The notes under the pieces were generated by a model. The model saw nothing but the letters and a program-made list of their open reading frames with translations. It was not told the origin of the DNA and did no database searches. A DNA stretch of 38,518 nucleotides from Peptoniphilus timonensis JC401 (GTDB lineage: Bacteria; Bacillota; Clostridia; Tissierellales; Peptoniphilaceae), in NCBI RefSeq assembly GCF_000312025.1, contig NZ_HE978593.1, forward strand, positions 336,150 through 374,667, written 5' to 3'. A program made the translations under genes and the position numbers. Positions 36,558-38,518 of the stretch are shown here, one piece after another. The number at the start of each line of letters is the position of its first letter. The first letter of the stretch is position 1.

Positions 36558-37750
36558 ATGTTAGAAGGTAAAAAAATTCTACTTGGAGTTACAGGTGGAA
36601 TTGCAGTTTATAAGTCTCCAGGTATATGTAGTCTTTTGAGAAAATTAGGTGCCGAAGTAAAGGTTATAATGACAAAAAACGCAACTGAATTTGTTACACC
36701 TCTTACTTTTCAAACTATGTCCAACAATGTAGTTCATGGAGAGATGTTTAACCAACTTTTTAACATGGATGTTGAGCATATTTCTCTAGCTAAATGGGCT
36801 GATATTTTTGTTATTGCACCTGCTACTGCAAATATTATTGGAAAATTTGCCAATGGTATTGCAGATGATATGCTATCTACGGTTTTAATGGCATCAAGAT
36901 CAAAAGTAATGTTGGCACCTGGAATGAATACAGTTATGTTAAATTCAGAAGCCAATCAAAAGAATATGCAGACCCTAAGAGATAGGGGAGTTATAATCCT
37001 AGATACCAAAGAAGACATACTTGCCTGCAATGATTATGGCAGTGGCAAGATGCTTGAGCCTAGTGAAATTGTTGATGAAATTGATAGAGCTTTAACTGAG
37101 AAAGACCTTGAAGGTAAGCATGTTGTAATCACAGCAGGACCTACAAGAGAGGCACTTGATCCAGTTAGGTTTATTTCTAACTATTCTTCTGGAAAGATGG
37201 GTTATGCCCTTGCAGATAATGCAAAAAAAAGAGGTGCAAAGGTAACGCTTATATCTGGTCCAACAAAAATTGATGTTCCAAAAGTTGATAACTTCGTAAG
37301 AGTGGATTCAACTCGTGAAATGTATGATGCTGTTGGAGAATATTTCGATGAGTGTGATTTATTGATTAAGGCGGCAGCTCCAAGTGATTACAGACCAAAG
37401 ACCTATAGTGAAGAAAAATTAAAAAGGGTAGCGACAGTCAAATGAACCTAATTGAAATGGAAAAAAATCCTGACATTGCTGCTCACTATGGAAGTCTAAA
37501 GAAAAATCAAGTTATAGTTGGATTTGCAGCAGAGTCTACTAATATTTATGAGTATGCTAAGGAAAAATTAATTAAAAAGAACTTTGATATAATTGTTGTT
37601 AACAATATCAAAAAAGAAGGAGCAGGTTTTGGCAGTGACACCAATATAGTTTCCATTATCTCAAGAGATGAGACTGATGATTTAGAAATTATGTCCAAGG
37701 CTGAGCTTGCAAGAGAAATTTTAGATAGGGCAAAAAAACTTATGAGCTAG
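36558..37750 (+). CDS. coaBC: Bifunctional phosphopantothenoylcysteine decarboxylase/phosphopantothenate-cysteine ligase CoaBC, one apparent frameshift
   Basis: CoaBC performs two steps of coenzyme A synthesis. The N-terminal FMN-dependent CoaC half has GVTGGIAVYKS, HISLAKWAD with the catalytic histidine, APATANIIGKFANGIADD, and a PGMNTVM motif. The CoaB half begins GKHVVITAGPTREALDPVRFISNYSSGKMG. As read the frame ends at 37445. Adding one A to the run at 37414-37418 gives SEEKIKKGSDSQMNLIEMEKNPDI and a 397-residue protein of normal length with VGFAAES and the DIIVVNNI motif. A terminator stem overlaps the stop codon. Confidence 0.94.
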
Positions 37751-37767
37751 AGAAATCTAGCTCTTTT
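37744..37767 (+). terminator. Rho-independent terminator overlapping the coaBC stop
   Basis: A perfect eight-pair stem GAGCTAGA/TCTAGCTC (37744-37751, 37756-37763) with a GAAA loop and four T. It contains the coaBC TAG and ends 13 bases before the priA ATG, so it cannot be a complete stop if priA is read from the same transcript. Confidence 0.75.
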
Positions 37768-37779
37768 GTGGGTGAAGAC

Positions 37780-38518
37780 ATGTTTGCAGATATTTTCATA
37801 GAAAATAATTTTCAAAAAATAGATAAACTTTATACATATATAGTAAAAGATGATGTTAAACCTGGTATGAGAGTTCTCGTAAATTTTGGGAAGTCTTACC
37901 GAGTTGGTATCGTCCTTTTTTTACATGCAAATTATTCTGGAGACCACCGAGAAAAGTTAAAGGAGATTCATTCAGTCCTTGACGATGAACCAATAATATC
38001 CAATGACCTAATAAGACTTGGCCTTTGGATGAAGGAAAGATACCTTGTTGGTTACTCAAAGGCCTTTGCTCCAATCTTACCACCAGGAAACCTTCAAAAA
38101 ATTAAGAAAAAAATCCTTGTAGAAAAATATCCTAATGGTAAGGACTTGGAAGACTTAAACTCTATAGACTTGACGAAATATTTTGAAGACTTAAAAGAAG
38201 ATGAAAAAGCAATCATAAAAAGGTTAAGGGCTAAGGGTTATATAAAATATATTTATGATTCTTTAGTTACTGTAAAGCCAAAACTTGTAAATTATTTGAG
38301 GCTTGCAGGTGATTTTGACCCAAAAAATCTTGAGGGAATTAGTGAGAAACAAGCACAAGTCTTTAATTTTATAAAAAAAGAGAAAGATATATCGAGAGTA
38401 GATGTCATGAAGAATCTAAATATATCTTATTCTCCAATTAAAAGCCTGATAAAAAGAAACCTTATTGAAGAATATAAGAAAGAAATAAATAGAAATCCAG
38501 TTGAAAAAACTTTTAAAA
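37780..38518 (+). CDS. priA: Primosomal protein N' (PriA), N-terminal part, cut by the window edge
   Basis: The frame is open from the ATG at 37780 to the right edge (246 residues) without a stop. It opens MFADIFIENNFQKIDKLYTY, the characteristic start of the PriA 3'-DNA-binding domain, with GMRVLVNFGKSYRVGIV and LIRLGLWMKERYLVGYSKAFAPILPPG following. A winged-helix region (about 165-245, including GISEKQAQVFNFIKKEK) comes next. The DEXH helicase motifs and zinc-binding cysteines lie outside the window. PriA restarts collapsed replication forks. The ribosome binding site is GGTGAAG. The coaBC-priA order is conserved in Firmicutes, which supports the call. Confidence 0.9.
   Translation, partial: MFADIFIENNFQKIDKLYTYIVKDDVKPGMRVLVNFGKSYRVGIVLFLHANYSGDHREKLKEIHSVLDDEPIISNDLIRLGLWMKERYLVGYSKAFAPILPPGNLQKIKKKILVEKYPNGKDLEDLNSIDLTKYFEDLKEDEKAIIKRLRAKGYIKYIYDSLVTVKPKLVNYLRLAGDFDPKNLEGISEKQAQVFNFIKKEKDISRVDVMKNLNISYSPIKSLIKRNLIEEYKKEINRNPVEKTFK

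Noticed and set aside
1-38518. CRISPR arrays, insertion sequences, tRNA or rRNA genes, prophage
   Set aside because: No regularly spaced repeats, transposase motifs, cloverleaf sequences or phage genes were seen; gene density and order are those of ordinary core chromosome.

Overview
The window is one continuous, entirely plus-strand stretch of core chromosome from a very AT-rich, low-GC Gram-positive anaerobe. Gene families and order suggest Clostridia/Tissierellia; an anaerobic coccus of the Peptoniphilaceae type (Anaerococcus/Peptoniphilus-like) is my inference. Support comes from a SCIFF-peptide maturase (ScfB), the order recJ-rel-dtd-MBL hydrolase-hemZ, a dcw cluster running mraZ to ftsZ, and the block yicC-gmk-rpoZ-coaBC-priA. 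I see no transposase, phage gene, CRISPR array, rRNA or tRNA.

Layout. (1) 2-595: 3' part of scfB, then a terminator. (2) 713-8585: recJ, bifunctional (p)ppGpp enzyme rel, dtd, a metallo-beta-lactamase-fold hydrolase, hemZ and an atypical MurE-like ligase, tightly packed behind one promoter. (3) 8588-13958: promoter, leader hairpin, aspS, an RseC-like membrane protein, two unrecognised membrane-anchored coiled-coil proteins and a TraB/PrgY-family protein, then a terminator. (4) 13975-16235: OmpR-type response regulator and histidine kinase with promoter and terminator. (5) 16236-27347: a division/cell-wall cluster mraZ-rsmH-ftsL-pbp(PASTA)-mraY-murD-ftsW-murG-ftsQ-ftsZ, preceded by a phased MraZ operator; murE, murF, murB, murC and ftsA are absent from it. 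(6) 27348-28952: AT-rich leader and the glutamate symporter gene gltS. (7) 29004-34713: nrdR, rarA, asnS, leuS. (8) 34735-38518: yicC, gmk, rpoZ, coaBC and the 5' part of priA, which runs off the right edge.

The most important caution is that at least ten genes, many of them normally essential (rel, pbp, murD, ftsQ, leuS, coaBC), are interrupted by single-base frameshifts, nearly all in or next to A or T homopolymers. Each is repaired by adding or removing one base, and the repaired proteins have normal length and motifs. I therefore annotate them as single genes with probable sequencing errors, not pseudogenes. I found no clear undescribed system. The least explained items are the two coiled-coil membrane proteins at 10951-12729, the divergent Mur ligase at 7050-8585, and a recurring arrangement of terminator-like hairpins close upstream of the ribosome binding site of the next gene.
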